A DNA stretch of 64,000 nucleotides. It comes from Sinobacterium norvegicum. Lineage in GTDB: Bacteria > Pseudomonadota > Gammaproteobacteria > Pseudomonadales > Sinobacteriaceae. This document shows positions 1-9,700 of this stretch, one piece after another (the stretch's first letter is position 1; each line of letters begins with the position of its first letter). Location: contig NZ_CAKLPX010000001.1 of the NCBI RefSeq assembly GCF_923077115.1, positions 1,612,001-1,676,000 of the forward strand, read 5' to 3'. The translations under genes and the position numbers were made by a program. The notes beneath the pieces are model-generated. The model did no database searches and was not told the DNA's origin. It saw only the letters and a program-made list of their open reading frames with translations.

Positions 1-2479
1 TCTGCCCCTGTTCGGTATATTTAACCGCATTGGACAGTAAATTAATCAAAATCTGACGTAGCCGCCTTTCATCGGCAATCACTTGCTGTGGCAGCTGATG
101 ATGAATATGGCAGTTAAAAACAAGGCCTTTTGCCTCGGCCTGCGGCCTGAACATTTCTGTCATCTGTTCGATCAGGGCCAATATATTAACCTTGTTGCGA
201 TAGATATCTAATCGTCCCGCCTCAATTTTTGAGATATCGAGCAAGCCTTCGATAAGATCCGTTAAATACTCCCCACTGCGCTTGATAATCCTCAAGCCCT
301 GTTGATGTTGCTCAGGAATATCTTTCTTATCGGCCAATAATTGCGCATAGCCCAGAATAGACTGCAGCGGCGTACGCAGCTCATGGCTAATACCGGATAG
401 ATATCGTGTCTTGGCGCTGTTGGCGCTCTCAGCCACCTCTTTCGCCAGCTGCAATTCTTTATCCGTTTTCTGATGGGCATCAATCTCATCGATCAACCAC
501 TGTGTCTGACGGTTAGATTCCTGCTGGGCTACAATACGACTCTCGTGAGCCAAAACAAACAGCCACGAAACCACGCCAGAGAGTATAAACAGAGTGTAAA
601 ATACTGCCCAGATCACCTGCTCGACAAATGCCGACTGGTCGCCAACCTGGGGTTGAAGATGAAAATACACCAACGCCAGCAGCAGTGTATTCAGTAAGTT
701 TGCCGCGCCAAATATCAAGATAAAACGCAGCCAGTGTGAATCGGCAACCGGCTCTAATCGCTGCGGCAACAACGCCTTAATACGTTTATACAATTGTCCG
801 CCTAAGCGCGCCTCTGGTTTGCAGCTGTCCAAGCAGCGGGCATCTATCGAGCAGCACAGCGAACATATTGGCCCTAGATACGCCGTGCAGTAACTCATAT
901 CCTCCTGCTCGAAAGCGGTTTCGCAGATACAGCACTCGATGCTGGTATGTTGATGGGGCAACACCGGGTTAAACACCGCGGCATTTTTATCGCTGGCAAT
1001 TAACGCATCCAACTCGGGCGAGGTTCGGGCAAGATAAAAACGCCCCCCGGTCAACCAGGCAATACCGGGCACTAAAATAAAGCAACTCAGCAGGCTGATA
1101 AAGTGGGCCAAATAGCTGGCGTTATCACCGAATACACCGAGGTAACAGCTGATGCCGAATATTGAAGAGAATAACCATGAGCCGACACCCACAGGGTTGA
1201 TATCATGCAGGTGGCCGCGCTTAAACTCGATAATACTCGGGCTTAGCTTCAACGGCTTGTTAATCAGTAAGTCGGCCGACAGCGAGGCCAACCAGCTGAT
1301 TGCCACGATAGAAAATATGCCTAGCACCGCCTCCAAGGCTCGATAAATCCCCAATTCCATTAAGATCACCGCGATGACCAAATTAAATATTAACCACACC
1401 ACTCGACCGGGGTGACTGTGGGTTAGTCGGGAGAAGAAGTTTGACCAGGCAATAGAGCCGGCATAGGCGTTGGTCACATTGATTTTCATCTGTGATATCA
1501 ACACCATTACCCCTGCTAACAGCAACGCCATGGTGGGTGATTCGGTGACATAACCAAAGGCTAACTGGTACAGGTAGACCGGGTCGATGGCCTGCTCATA
1601 ATCGACCAGGTTGACGATGGCCAAATAGGCCAGAAAAGAGCCAAACAACATCTTAATCAAGCCGATAAAAATCCAGCCGGGGCCGGCTAAAATCAACCAA
1701 AACCACCAATTCCGTTTGTTGGCGGCGGTTTTCTCTGGCATAAAACGCAGATAATCAGCTTGCTCACCAATCTGTGCCACCATGGCAAAAAACAGTGATG
1801 CCGAGGCGCCAAATAACATCAGACTAAAGCCGCCACCCTGAGGCACATCTGCCGGCGCATAGCTGGCCCAGTTGGAGACCTGATCAAACTCATAGTAAGC
1901 CACGCTGAACAAGGCTGTCAGTTGCAAAATCAACCACAGCGGCTGACTGCCAATCTGAAACCGGCTAATAGCTGAAATACCATGGGTGACAATGGGTACC
2001 ACCACCAGGGCAGAAAGAATATAACCCAGCGCCAGGGGAATGGAGAACAAGGCGTTTAAGGCGGAGGCAAAAATCGCCGCCTCAATAGCAAAGAAGATAA
2101 AGGTAAAGGAGGCGTAGATCAGCGAAGTCACTGTCGAGCCTAAATAGCCAAAGCCTGCGCCTCTGGTAAGCAGATCTATATCCAGACCGTGTTTGGCCGA
2201 ATAATAGCTGATGGGCAAACCAGTGAGAAAGATGACCAGCGCAACCGTCAACATAGCCCACAGGGTATTGATAAACCCGTACTGTAAGGTCGAGGCCGCA
2301 GCCAGAGCCTCCAAGGCTAAGAAGGCGGTTGCACCCAGAGCGGTAAGACCTACCTGGCCAATGCTAAAACGACGGGCGGTCTTGGCGGTAAAACGCAGAG
2401 CATAATCTTCCAGCGTCTGGTTGCCCACCCACTGGTTATATTGTCGGCGAACACGAAAAATCGACTGCGACGCCCTCAT
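1..2479 (-). CDS. NCS1-type permease-like sensor histidine kinase (partial)
   Basis: The gene runs off the left edge; about 826 residues are visible. The first ~480 residues are strongly hydrophobic, with about 12 membrane segments, and resemble purine/cytosine permeases of the NCS1 family. A Cys-rich stretch follows (CCIC, then CSLCC and further Cys), then two more membrane segments. A histidine-kinase core comes next, with an H-box SHELRTP (His near residue 699) and the start of an N-box (LLSNAVKYTEQG) at the edge; a receiver domain may lie beyond. The start at 2479 has GAGG five bases upstream; an in-frame ATG at 2509 has no clear ribosome site. Known transporter-sensor fusions of this type exist in gammaproteobacteria. 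The signal is unknown; a nucleobase-like ligand is inferred only from the transporter family. Confidence 0.85.
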   Translation of the reverse strand, partial: MRASQSIFRVRRQYNQWVGNQTLEDYALRFTAKTARRFSIGQVGLTALGATAFLALEALAAASTLQYGFINTLWAMLTVALVIFLTGLPISYYSAKHGLDIDLLTRGAGFGYLGSTVTSLIYASFTFIFFAIEAAIFASALNALFSIPLALGYILSALVVVPIVTHGISAISRFQIGSQPLWLILQLTALFSVAYYEFDQVSNWASYAPADVPQGGGFSLMLFGASASLFFAMVAQIGEQADYLRFMPEKTAANKRNWWFWLILAGPGWIFIGLIKMLFGSFLAYLAIVNLVDYEQAIDPVYLYQLAFGYVTESPTMALLLAGVMVLISQMKINVTNAYAGSIAWSNFFSRLTHSHPGRVVWLIFNLVIAVILMELGIYRALEAVLGIFSIVAISWLASLSADLLINKPLKLSPSIIEFKRGHLHDINPVGVGSWLFSSIFGISCYLGVFGDNASYLAHFISLLSCFILVPGIAWLTGGRFYLARTSPELDALIASDKNAAVFNPVLPHQHTSIECCICETAFEQEDMSYCTAYLGPICSLCCSIDARCLDSCKPEARLGGQLYKRIKALLPQRLEPVADSHWLRFILIFGAANLLNTLLLALVYFHLQPQVGDQSAFVEQVIWAVFYTLFILSGVVSWLFVLAHESRIVAQQESNRQTQWLIDEIDAHQKTDKELQLAKEVAESANSAKTRYLSGISHELRTPLQSILGYAQLLADKKDIPEQHQQGLRIIKRSGEYLTDLIEGLLDISKIEAGRLDIYRNKVNILALIEQMTEMFRPQAEAKGLVFNCHIHHQLPQQVIADERRLRQILINLLSNAVKYTEQGQ

Positions 2480-2660
2480 AACAGCCTCATGTTCGGCTGC
2501 TTTTGCCATTTGTTGATTGTCTGCATACCGTTTTGTCCACAGGGTTTGATCTCGGCACGGTGTATTATTATCGTCGTCGGTGACAATGACCGTTATTTAA
2601 GCTGATATCATACCATGTGTGATCGGCAATAAAATTCACCCATAAGCGCAAGCGTTTTGG

Positions 2661-3365
2661 TCAAGACTGGGCGATATCGTCCAACAACGATTTCACCGAA
2701 ACATGGCGAATATCCTTGCCCAGCTTGTAATAGATTGCCTGTTCGGCAACATTCAATGCATGGTCGCCGACACGCTCAATACTACGCAGCGTCCATATAA
2801 TCTCCATGACACTCTCTATGCTGTCAGAGTCTTCGCTCATCATCTTCATTGCATCGTGAATACCCTTGCCATATTGCTGATCAATCCTCTTATCTGAGCG
2901 AATGACATCGACGGCCATCCCGACATCACCGTTGCTAAAAGCACTCAGTGCCCGCTCTAATTGAGCATTCACATCGTTGGCCATTTTTTTTAATCGACCA
3001 TCGGCAAACACCTCGTTGCGGCTTTTCAAGTTTTCAACAATTTTTGCGATCTTATTGGCCTCGTCACCTGCGCGCTCTAAATCACGAGCGATACGGGAAA
3101 TCGACAGGATCAAACGCAGATCCCGGGCCGCAGGTTGGCGAACAGCCAAAATATGTGCGCACTTATCGTCGACGATGATTTCGAGCTGGTCAATCTCTCT
3201 CTCGGCAGCTCGCACCTTCGAAGCCAGCGCTTGATCATTAGTCGACAACGCTGACACCGCCGCCACCAATTGTTTACCCACCAAGACACCCATGCGATAG
3301 ATATCATCATTAAGTGCCATCAACTCTTCATCATACTGGCTGTAAATATGGTTTTTTAAACTCAT
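2661..3365 (-). CDS. phoU: Phosphate signalling regulator PhoU
   Basis: A 234-residue, all-helical protein with two repeated PhoU domains. The hallmark segments around residues 75-100 (VRQPAARDLR, then ERAGDEANKIAKI) and the second copy (ERVGDHALNVAEQ) are visible. PhoU links the Pst transporter to the PhoR/PhoB two-component system and restrains the Pho response and phosphate uptake when phosphate is ample. It is the last gene of the pst operon, 24 bases after pstB. The start at 3365 is chosen because GAGG lies six bases upstream; the ATG at 3377 lies directly ahead of that GAGG and has no site of its own. No phoB or phoR lies nearby. Confidence 0.95.
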   Translation of the reverse strand: MSLKNHIYSQYDEELMALNDDIYRMGVLVGKQLVAAVSALSTNDQALASKVRAAEREIDQLEIIVDDKCAHILAVRQPAARDLRLILSISRIARDLERAGDEANKIAKIVENLKSRNEVFADGRLKKMANDVNAQLERALSAFSNGDVGMAVDVIRSDKRIDQQYGKGIHDAMKMMSEDSDSIESVMEIIWTLRSIERVGDHALNVAEQAIYYKLGKDIRHVSVKSLLDDIAQS

Positions 3366-3389
3366 AGTAAACCTCATAATCTGTATTTA

Positions 3390-4271
3390 TTAACCGAAAC
3401 GACCGGTAATATATGCTTCTGTTAATTCATGTTCTGGATTGGTGAATACTGTGTCGGTATCGTTTACTTCGATTAATTTTCCGAGATGAAAATAAGCTGT
3501 TCTGTTAGACACGCGAGCCGCCTGCTGCATAGAATGGGTAACAATGGCAATACAGTAACGGTTGCTGAGTTCATGCATCAGTTCCTCGATGGTTGCCGTG
3601 GCAATCGGGTCCAGTGCCGAGCAGGGTTCATCCATCAGTATCACTTCTGGGTCAACGGCAATTGCACGCGCAATACACAGCCGCTGTTGTTGACCACCGG
3701 ACAAGCCATTACCCTGTGTATGTAGACGATCCTTCACCTCATTCCACAAGCCGGCCTTGATCAAACTGCTTTCAACAATATGGCCAAGCTCACTCTTGCC
3801 AGTAGCAATACCGTGAATTCTTGCACCATAGGCAACATTATCAAAGATCGATTTAGGAAATGGATTGGGTTTTTGAAAAACCATACCCACCTTTGCCCTC
3901 AGCTCGACAACGTCCTGCTTCTTGCTATAGATATCCTGCCCGTCGAGTAAGATTCTGCCTTCAACACGGCAGCCGACAACCGTATCATTCATTCGATTCA
4001 TACTGCGCAGAAAAGTCGATTTACCACAGCCTGACGGGCCGATTAACGCAATGACCTGATTCTTGGCAATGTCCAAATTGATGTCTGAAATCGCTGTTTT
4101 ACCCGAGTAACTCACCGCCACATCGCGTACTGATATCTTGGCATCATCGGCAAAGGGCTGGCCAACGGTATGGCTGTCAAATTGCTCGATGTTTAAGTGA
4201 CTGGCCTGAATTTTTTCAGTCTTTTTCGTCTTGATAGACGCCTTGTCGACCACGGTTGCAGCACTATTCAT
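3390..4271 (-). CDS. pstB: Phosphate ABC transporter ATP-binding protein PstB
   Basis: ATPase subunit of the high-affinity phosphate importer, acting on the cytoplasmic side of PstC/PstA. Visible motifs are Walker [10 protein letters not shown], the Q-loop region [10 protein letters not shown], the ABC signature LSGGQQQR, Walker B VILMDEP and the H-switch in VTHSM. At 293 residues it is longer than typical PstB (~257) because of a roughly 45-residue hydrophilic N-terminal extension with Lys-rich segments. The start is supported by GGAG seven bases upstream. It lies between pstA and phoU in the same operon. Confidence 0.96.
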   Translation of the reverse strand: MNSAATVVDKASIKTKKTEKIQASHLNIEQFDSHTVGQPFADDAKISVRDVAVSYSGKTAISDINLDIAKNQVIALIGPSGCGKSTFLRSMNRMNDTVVGCRVEGRILLDGQDIYSKKQDVVELRAKVGMVFQKPNPFPKSIFDNVAYGARIHGIATGKSELGHIVESSLIKAGLWNEVKDRLHTQGNGLSGGQQQRLCIARAIAVDPEVILMDEPCSALDPIATATIEELMHELSNRYCIAIVTHSMQQAARVSNRTAYFHLGKLIEVNDTDTVFTNPEHELTEAYITGRFG

Positions 4272-4334
4272 TATTCGTCTCCAATATTCTTTTGATTATT
4301 CCGCCTGAAAACCTTGAGTTTACTATTCGCTTCA

Positions 4335-5618
4335 CTACCAGCGTCGCTCAAGCTTTCTACGGGCCCAGACTCCAAAGGCGTTCATTACCACCAAGACAAC
4401 TAACAGGACAATAATGGCCCCCGATGTCCTCTCGGTGAATGCCCGTTCGGGGCTGTCAGCCCAGAGAAAAATTTGTACCGGTAAGACTGCCGCGGGATCG
4501 GTAAACGTCTGTGGGATATCAACAATAAAAGCCACCATACCGATCATCAGCAACGGCGCAGTCTCGCCTAACGCCTGTGCCATACCTAAAACCAAACCGG
4601 TCAACATGCCCGGCATCGCCAGCGGTAGTACATGATGCATCACTACCTGAGTCTTAGACGCGCCCATACCCAATGCCGCCTCTCTGATAGAGGGCGGAAC
4701 CGATTTAATCGCCGCTCTGCTGGCGATAATGACGGTTGGCAGTGTCATTAATGTCAACACTAATCCACCCACCAGGGGAATCGAGCGCGGCATATTGAAG
4801 AAGGCAATGAAGACCGCCACCCCCAATAAGCCAAAGACAATAGAGGGTACCGCCGCGAGGTTATTAATATTGATCTCCAACATGGCCGTCCAACGGTTCT
4901 TTGGCGCGAATTCTTCCAGGTAGAGCGCTGCTGCCACACCGATTGGGAAGGATAAAAACAGCGTAATCACCAAGGTCAATGCCGACCCCATCAAGGCCCC
5001 GCGAATACCGGCCAACTCAGGTTCTCTCGAATCACCGTTAGTAAAGAATCGTTGATTAAACACCGTCTTCGCTTCGCCGCTGACCTTGAGTTGATCGATC
5101 CATGACTGACGCTGTTCGCCGACCCGGCCATAAACCTCACCCGTGTCATAATAATGTTTTAGATAAGTATCAACTTCATCATCAGCCAGTAGTGGCAAAG
5201 CTACTGTCTGCCCTAACTGTTGCGGATTTTCTAGCAGGTAATCACGCAACTCGTACTCTGCTCCGATGCTCCACAGACTGGCTGCGGCACGACGATCTTT
5301 ACGCTTACTTACCTCTAGGCGCTGATAGATAGCACTGCGCAACACCGCCAAATAATCACCGGAACGCAGCAACGCTTGCGAGGCCAACTTACCGTCTAAC
5401 GGCATCTCTATGCCGAGATAATCCGGGTCAAATGTCACCTCCAACGCAATAGTTGTTGTCGTCAATGCGCCGATGCCCTTGCCGGTAATATCAATCAATA
5501 GAAACAGTAAACAAAAGGCGGCAAAGGCCACTGATAACAGGCCGAAGCCTGCAAATATTTTTTCTTTTCGGTAGCGTTTTTTTAAGTTGTTCGCAACAAC
5601 ATTATTCGTATTAGTCAT
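4335..5618 (-). CDS. pstA: Phosphate ABC transporter permease PstA
   Basis: Membrane subunit of the Pst phosphate importer. The C-terminal ~220 residues hold the binding-protein-dependent permease domain with the EAA-type loop (REAALGMGASKTQVV) that docks PstB. At 427 residues it is well above E. coli PstA (~296). The extra length is a hydrophilic, probably periplasmic, insert of about 150 residues between the first membrane helix (about residues 23-45) and the permease core; such long forms are known in marine gammaproteobacteria. Its start overlaps the end of pstC by eight bases, suggesting translational coupling. Confidence 0.95.
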   Translation of the reverse strand: MTNTNNVVANNLKKRYRKEKIFAGFGLLSVAFAAFCLLFLLIDITGKGIGALTTTTIALEVTFDPDYLGIEMPLDGKLASQALLRSGDYLAVLRSAIYQRLEVSKRKDRRAAASLWSIGAEYELRDYLLENPQQLGQTVALPLLADDEVDTYLKHYYDTGEVYGRVGEQRQSWIDQLKVSGEAKTVFNQRFFTNGDSREPELAGIRGALMGSALTLVITLFLSFPIGVAAALYLEEFAPKNRWTAMLEININNLAAVPSIVFGLLGVAVFIAFFNMPRSIPLVGGLVLTLMTLPTVIIASRAAIKSVPPSIREAALGMGASKTQVVMHHVLPLAMPGMLTGLVLGMAQALGETAPLLMIGMVAFIVDIPQTFTDPAAVLPVQIFLWADSPERAFTERTSGAIIVLLVVLVVMNAFGVWARRKLERRW

Positions 5619-6843
5619 ATTGCTCTCGGTATTTGTTCACCACGTACAGCGCGATCACATTCAACATCAGGGTAATCACAAACAGCACCAGACCAAGAGC
5701 AAAGGCTGCCAGTGTCTTGGCGCTGTCAAACTCCTGATCACCGGTGAGCAGAGTGACAATTTGAACCGTTACGGTAGTGACCGATTCCAGTGGATTAGCC
5801 GTTAGCTTTGCCGCCATTCCCGCCGCCATGACCACGATCATGGTTTCACCAATGGCACGGGAGATAGCCAGCAGAACACCGGCAATAATGCCCGGTAACG
5901 CCGCTGGCAATACCACTTTTTTAACGGTTTCACTGCGTGTTGAACCTAAGCCCAGCGCACCATCTCGCAACGTCTGGGGCACAGCGCGAATAACGTCGTC
6001 GGATAACGATGAAACAAAGGGTATGATCATCACCCCCATCACAATACCAGCAGCCAATGCGCTTTCAGATGACACCGACAAGCCAATGGATTCACCCAGC
6101 TGCCGTACCCAAGGTGCCACTGTTAGCGCGGCGAAAAAGCCATAGACCACTGTCGGTATACCGGCCAATAATTCCAACACCGGTTTCAACATGCTGCGGT
6201 ATTTTTCGCTGGCATATTCCGACAAATAAATTGCAGACATCAGCCCTATTGGCACCGCAATCAACATGGCGATGGCAGTAATCAACAAGGTACCCGCCAG
6301 CAACGGTACAACACCAAACAAACCTGTGGCACCGGCTTGATCTTCACGCATGGCAATTTGCGGGCTCCACTGCAAACCAAAAAGAAAATCGTTAAGAGGG
6401 ATTTCATTAAAAAATCGAATCGATTCAAACAACACTGAAAACACGATAGCAAAGGTGGTTAACACCGCGATAGCGGCACAAAAAAACAGCAACAATTGAA
6501 TAAATCGCTCGACCACGACCCTGGCGTTGAATTGTTGACTCACTCGCTCACTGGCATAAAATCCACCGGCGATAGCGACAATCAACAATATTGAACCAAC
6601 ATAAATCGTATTAAGCTCAAGCGTTAGAAATACAGTGACAATGTGAATTACTATCACTGCCACCACCACCGCTAACAGTACGGCGATAGCGGTAAAACTG
6701 GCGTGATAAATCGGCTTAGCCGACATCCTCTGGTTGTTAGCGGCGAGTGCGTTGTATTGTACAATCACCGCCTTTTTATACGACTTAAACACAAAGAATG
6801 CCGCCATAACCACCATAAAAGTTATATAAATAATACTTGTCAT
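5611..6843 (-). CDS. pstC: Phosphate ABC transporter permease PstC
   Basis: Partner permease of PstA. The conserved permease core with the docking loop (RDGALGLGSTRSETVKKV) occupies roughly the last 280 residues and has six membrane helices. The 410-residue length includes an N-terminal extension with extra hydrophobic segments (about residues 5-20, 50-75 and 80-97), longer than E. coli PstC (~319). Only a weak AGG lies upstream of the ATG, so the start is less certain than for its neighbours. It follows pstS with an 83-base gap that holds a hairpin and U-run, and overlaps pstA. Confidence 0.94.
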   Translation of the reverse strand: MTSIIYITFMVVMAAFFVFKSYKKAVIVQYNALAANNQRMSAKPIYHASFTAIAVLLAVVVAVIVIHIVTVFLTLELNTIYVGSILLIVAIAGGFYASERVSQQFNARVVVERFIQLLLFFCAAIAVLTTFAIVFSVLFESIRFFNEIPLNDFLFGLQWSPQIAMREDQAGATGLFGVVPLLAGTLLITAIAMLIAVPIGLMSAIYLSEYASEKYRSMLKPVLELLAGIPTVVYGFFAALTVAPWVRQLGESIGLSVSSESALAAGIVMGVMIIPFVSSLSDDVIRAVPQTLRDGALGLGSTRSETVKKVVLPAALPGIIAGVLLAISRAIGETMIVVMAAGMAAKLTANPLESVTTVTVQIVTLLTGDQEFDSAKTLAAFALGLVLFVITLMLNVIALYVVNKYREQYD

Positions 6844-6860
6844 AATAATTTTAAAACCTG

Positions 6861-6898
6861 AAAAACCATGGCCGCAGTCTCTCCTTCGTCCATGGCTT
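6861..6898 (-). terminator. Hairpin with U-run between pstS and pstC (attenuator-like)
   Basis: Read on the minus strand, AGCCATGG and CCATGGTT can form an eight-pair stem (one G-U) followed directly by TTTTT. It sits in the gap after pstS. Partial termination here would make the binding protein in excess over the membrane subunits, which is common in ABC transporter operons. This role is inferred. Confidence 0.5.
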
Positions 6899-6926
6899 TC
6901 TTTTCTTAAAAACTGCTATTGATAAC

Positions 6927-7958
6927 TTATAAGGTAACGCCATTTTTAACGTTGCTCTTGATCTTCGCGTAGTACTCGCTATTTAGCGGAATCATACCTT
7001 TGTCGACCAGGTAACCTTGCTCGCCCATTGCTTTTTTACTGGTGAACTCGGCTAAAAAGGCTTCAATTCCTGGTGTTTTCTCGATGTGCTGTTTCTTGAC
7101 ATAGAAGAACAGTGAGCGTGATACCGGGTAGGAACCATCAGATATTTTTTCAAATTCGGGTTGCTCACCATTGATCTTTGCGCCCTGCACAACATCGGCA
7201 TTCTGATCGAGATAGGAGAAGCCAAAAATGCCTAGCATGGTTGGGTTTGCACGTAATTTTTGCACGATTAGGTTGTCGTTCTCGCCCGCCTCAACATAGC
7301 CACCATCTTCACGCACGCCATGGCAGACAGCCTTGTACTTCTTTTTATCTTGCTTCTTCATCGCCCTGATCCAGCCATATGTTTTACAGCCACCCTCCAG
7401 CGCTAATTCAGCGAATGCATCACGGGTACCCGATGTCGGTGGTGGACCCAATACTTCGATCCTGCTGTTCGGAAGCGCTGGGTTCACATCGTTCCAAGTC
7501 TGATACGGGTTTTCAACCAGAGTCTCAGAGCCGTCAGGGTTTGGTACATTACGCGCCAAAGCGAGGTATATGTCGCGAAGAGACAAGTCATACTGGGCTG
7601 CACTCTTGGCATTGGCTAATACGATGCCATCATAGCCAATCACAACTTCCATAATGTCTTTAACGCCGTTACTGTTACACAGCTCAACCTCAGATGGCTT
7701 AATCGCCCGCGAGGCATTGGTAATATCAGGTGTATTGGTGCCAACACCGGCACAAAATAGCTTGAAACCACCACCCGAGCCTGTCGATTCAACCTTGGGG
7801 GTTTTGTAGTCGGTATTCATGCCAAAACGCTCTGCCACTACGGTAGAGAAGGGATATACCGTCGACGAGCCAACAATACTGATGTAATCGCGCTGCTGAG
7901 CCTGAACGACGGTTGATACGAGACCTGTAAGGGCCATGACTGCCAGTGTTTTTTTCAT
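6927..7958 (-). CDS. pstS: Phosphate ABC transporter substrate-binding protein PstS
   Basis: Periplasmic phosphate-binding protein, 343 residues, with a Sec signal peptide (residues 1-20, ending VQAQ). The mature protein shows phosphate-binding loops of the PstS family: [11 protein letters not shown] near the N-terminus, STGSGGGF near residue 60, and [12 protein letters not shown] near residue 170. GGAG lies six bases before the ATG. It has its own promoter region with four PhoB-type repeats at 8037-8076, and a terminator separates it from the upstream PstS-OmpA gene. It delivers phosphate to PstCA. Confidence 0.96.
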   Translation of the reverse strand: MKKTLAVMALTGLVSTVVQAQQRDYISIVGSSTVYPFSTVVAERFGMNTDYKTPKVESTGSGGGFKLFCAGVGTNTPDITNASRAIKPSEVELCNSNGVKDIMEVVIGYDGIVLANAKSAAQYDLSLRDIYLALARNVPNPDGSETLVENPYQTWNDVNPALPNSRIEVLGPPPTSGTRDAFAELALEGGCKTYGWIRAMKKQDKKKYKAVCHGVREDGGYVEAGENDNLIVQKLRANPTMLGIFGFSYLDQNADVVQGAKINGEQPEFEKISDGSYPVSRSLFFYVKKQHIEKTPGIEAFLAEFTSKKAMGEQGYLVDKGMIPLNSEYYAKIKSNVKNGVTL

Positions 7959-8036
7959 GATCTACTCCAATAAGTTATTATATTTAAATGCTGATGACTT
8001 ACTTTCTGTTAATACCGGATATCTTAGCGCTGACAA

Positions 8037-8076
8037 TTGACAGTTACGTGAACGTAATATGAAGCTTCCGTGACAG
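8037..8076 (-). promoter_or_regulatory. Tandem PhoB boxes upstream of pstS
   Basis: Read on the minus strand there are four 7-mers spaced every 11 bp: CTGTCAC, GCTTCAT, CGTTCAC and CTGTCAA, separated by 4-bp spacers. This is the architecture of two consecutive Pho boxes (consensus half CTGTCAT, 11-bp period). A TAAGATAT-like -10 follows about 10 bp further on. The array lies between the preceding terminator and the pstS start, so it very probably drives pstSCAB-phoU. Confidence 0.85.
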
Positions 8077-8097
8077 GCGGGCGAAATTATGAGGGAC

Positions 8098-8142
8098 AAA
8101 AAAGCCCCGCATCAACCACGATAAAATCGGGCCGACCGGGGC
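8098..8142 (-). terminator. Rho-independent terminator after the PstS-OmpA gene
   Basis: On the minus strand a GCCCCG ... CGGGGC stem is followed by a T6 run, 25 bases after the stop of the PstS-OmpA gene and before the pstS Pho boxes. The long loop could hold further pairing. It makes the two phosphate genes separate transcription units. Confidence 0.7.
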
Positions 8143-8167
8143 AAAGAGAAAACATATTTTTATTATT

Positions 8168-9523
8168 TCATTGTGCTGATGACAGCCAGACTTCAACCCG
8201 TCCATTTTTCATCTTGGCCGCATCATCGGCATTATTCGCAATCGGCATAAACGCACCAACACTCATCACCGGCTGAATATTTTCTACCTTGCCATGCAGT
8301 TTATTCTTCACCTTCAGAGCCCGATGTCTGGCCAACAATGATTCTAATGCCGGGCTGCTTTTCTGATCGCTAAAACCTACCAACCAAACCTCATCACCAC
8401 TCTGCTCGCGGGCAAAATAGTGCTCTAATCGCAGTAAGTCACGGTAGGCCTTGGTATCAAGTTTAGAACTGCCGGGTGAGAAATAAAAATTGACGCTCAG
8501 CCTCTGCGCTCGCCGAATCAGCTCGTTATAATTATCGGGGGCACCACGTACTATTGGTTGTTTAACGGCAATAATATTCTGCGATATAAAACCGATGTCC
8601 TCGACCACCGTCTGCCCTTGTCGCGCCATCACGTAGTCAATAAAATGTAGAATATGGGGGTTATCCACATCCGGGCGAGTATACAAATACAATCGCCGAG
8701 CCAGCGGGTAATCCTCTGTGGCAACATTGATTTGCTGCGGTCTCATCGCCCGAGTCTGATCGTCCGATACCGACAACACCTTGGCTTGCCCCACTGCGGC
8801 CAAGGGAACAAAGCCAATACCATAGAGGTCGGTACTGACTCGACGAGACAACTCCGCATTGGATTCGAAACGTTCTGCCGACTTATCCAGCGGCACCTTA
8901 CCCAGCACCAGCTTTTTAAATGTATCCCAAGTACCCGATTGATCATCACGTGCATAACGATTAATCGCTGTATCAGCGCCGCCGAGCTGTTGCCAATTAT
9001 TAATTTCACCAGAAAATATTTTTGCTAAAAGTGTTTTAGACAAAGTCTGAAGTTTGTTATCCCGATGAACTATAATAGCTAATCCATCGATAGCAATTAT
9101 ATGTTCAGCCCCTATCGCCTTGAGATCGCCAAAGCGCTGTAGGCGTTTTACTTCCTTGGGCTTAATCTGCCGTGACGACATGGCAATATCAGCCACCTCA
9201 CTGTTTAACGCCTTGAATCCCGTGCTGGAACCATGAGCAGCCAAATGCACCGAAATTAATTGGTACAATCCATTATCGCTCAGCAGTCGAGCCCTTATCA
9301 CCGACTCATTGTTATTTGTCGCGCTGGGTTCGATATTAATCGCCTCGGCACCGACACTTTTCAAATATCCAATCACCAGAGCCGGCGCCAGTTTCGCGCC
9401 GACAGTATTGGAACCAGACAGCGAAAATATAACCTCCTCAGACACTGCTGAACGGGGCAATAACAGCACGATGCACAGTATTATCAGCAGGATATTTTGG
9501 CCTGCCACTTTTCTCAAAATCAT
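8168..9523 (-). CDS. PstS-like phosphate-binding protein fused to an OmpA-like domain
   Basis: A signal peptide or N-terminal membrane segment (about residues 10-28) leads into a PstS-type solute-binding domain (LSGSNTVGAKLAP; DQSGTWDTF near residue 200). The final ~120 residues form an OmpA/MotB-like peptidoglycan-binding domain (FYFSPGSSKLD ... KNGRVEVWL). The predicted product is therefore a periplasmic phosphate binder anchored to the cell wall. Similar chimeras occur in pseudomonads and marine gammaproteobacteria. The ATG at 9523 is preferred; an upstream TTG at 9547 would add eight residues. PhoB-type repeats at 9598-9626 sit 75 bp upstream, so phosphate-starvation control is very likely. 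No membrane partner is encoded with it. Confidence 0.85.
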   Translation of the reverse strand: MILRKVAGQNILLIILCIVLLLPRSAVSEEVIFSLSGSNTVGAKLAPALVIGYLKSVGAEAINIEPSATNNNESVIRARLLSDNGLYQLISVHLAAHGSSTGFKALNSEVADIAMSSRQIKPKEVKRLQRFGDLKAIGAEHIIAIDGLAIIVHRDNKLQTLSKTLLAKIFSGEINNWQQLGGADTAINRYARDDQSGTWDTFKKLVLGKVPLDKSAERFESNAELSRRVSTDLYGIGFVPLAAVGQAKVLSVSDDQTRAMRPQQINVATEDYPLARRLYLYTRPDVDNPHILHFIDYVMARQGQTVVEDIGFISQNIIAVKQPIVRGAPDNYNELIRRAQRLSVNFYFSPGSSKLDTKAYRDLLRLEHYFAREQSGDEVWLVGFSDQKSSPALESLLARHRALKVKNKLHGKVENIQPVMSVGAFMPIANNADDAAKMKNGRVEVWLSSAQ

Positions 9524-9597
9524 AGTTATTAACACCCTAGACAACAATAATAACGTTATTATTTTTGACTATTTTAATAACAAAAGATGAACTATTA

Positions 9598-9626
9598 GTG
9601 ACAGAAAAATGACAACTTAATGACAG
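9598..9626 (-). promoter_or_regulatory. PhoB boxes upstream of the PstS-OmpA gene
   Basis: Read on the minus strand, three 7-mers with an 11-bp period: CTGTCAT, TTGTCAT and CTGTCAC. The last two form an 18-bp Pho box close to the E. coli consensus. An AT-rich stretch follows toward the gene start. The position in front of a PstS-type gene makes a PhoB site very likely. Confidence 0.85.
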
Positions 9627-9700
9627 CCTAGGCTGGCTAGCCGAAGCGTAAGCCTGACAGCAACGACAGAATAGCAGCCGATACCTGCAAACATTTCAAA

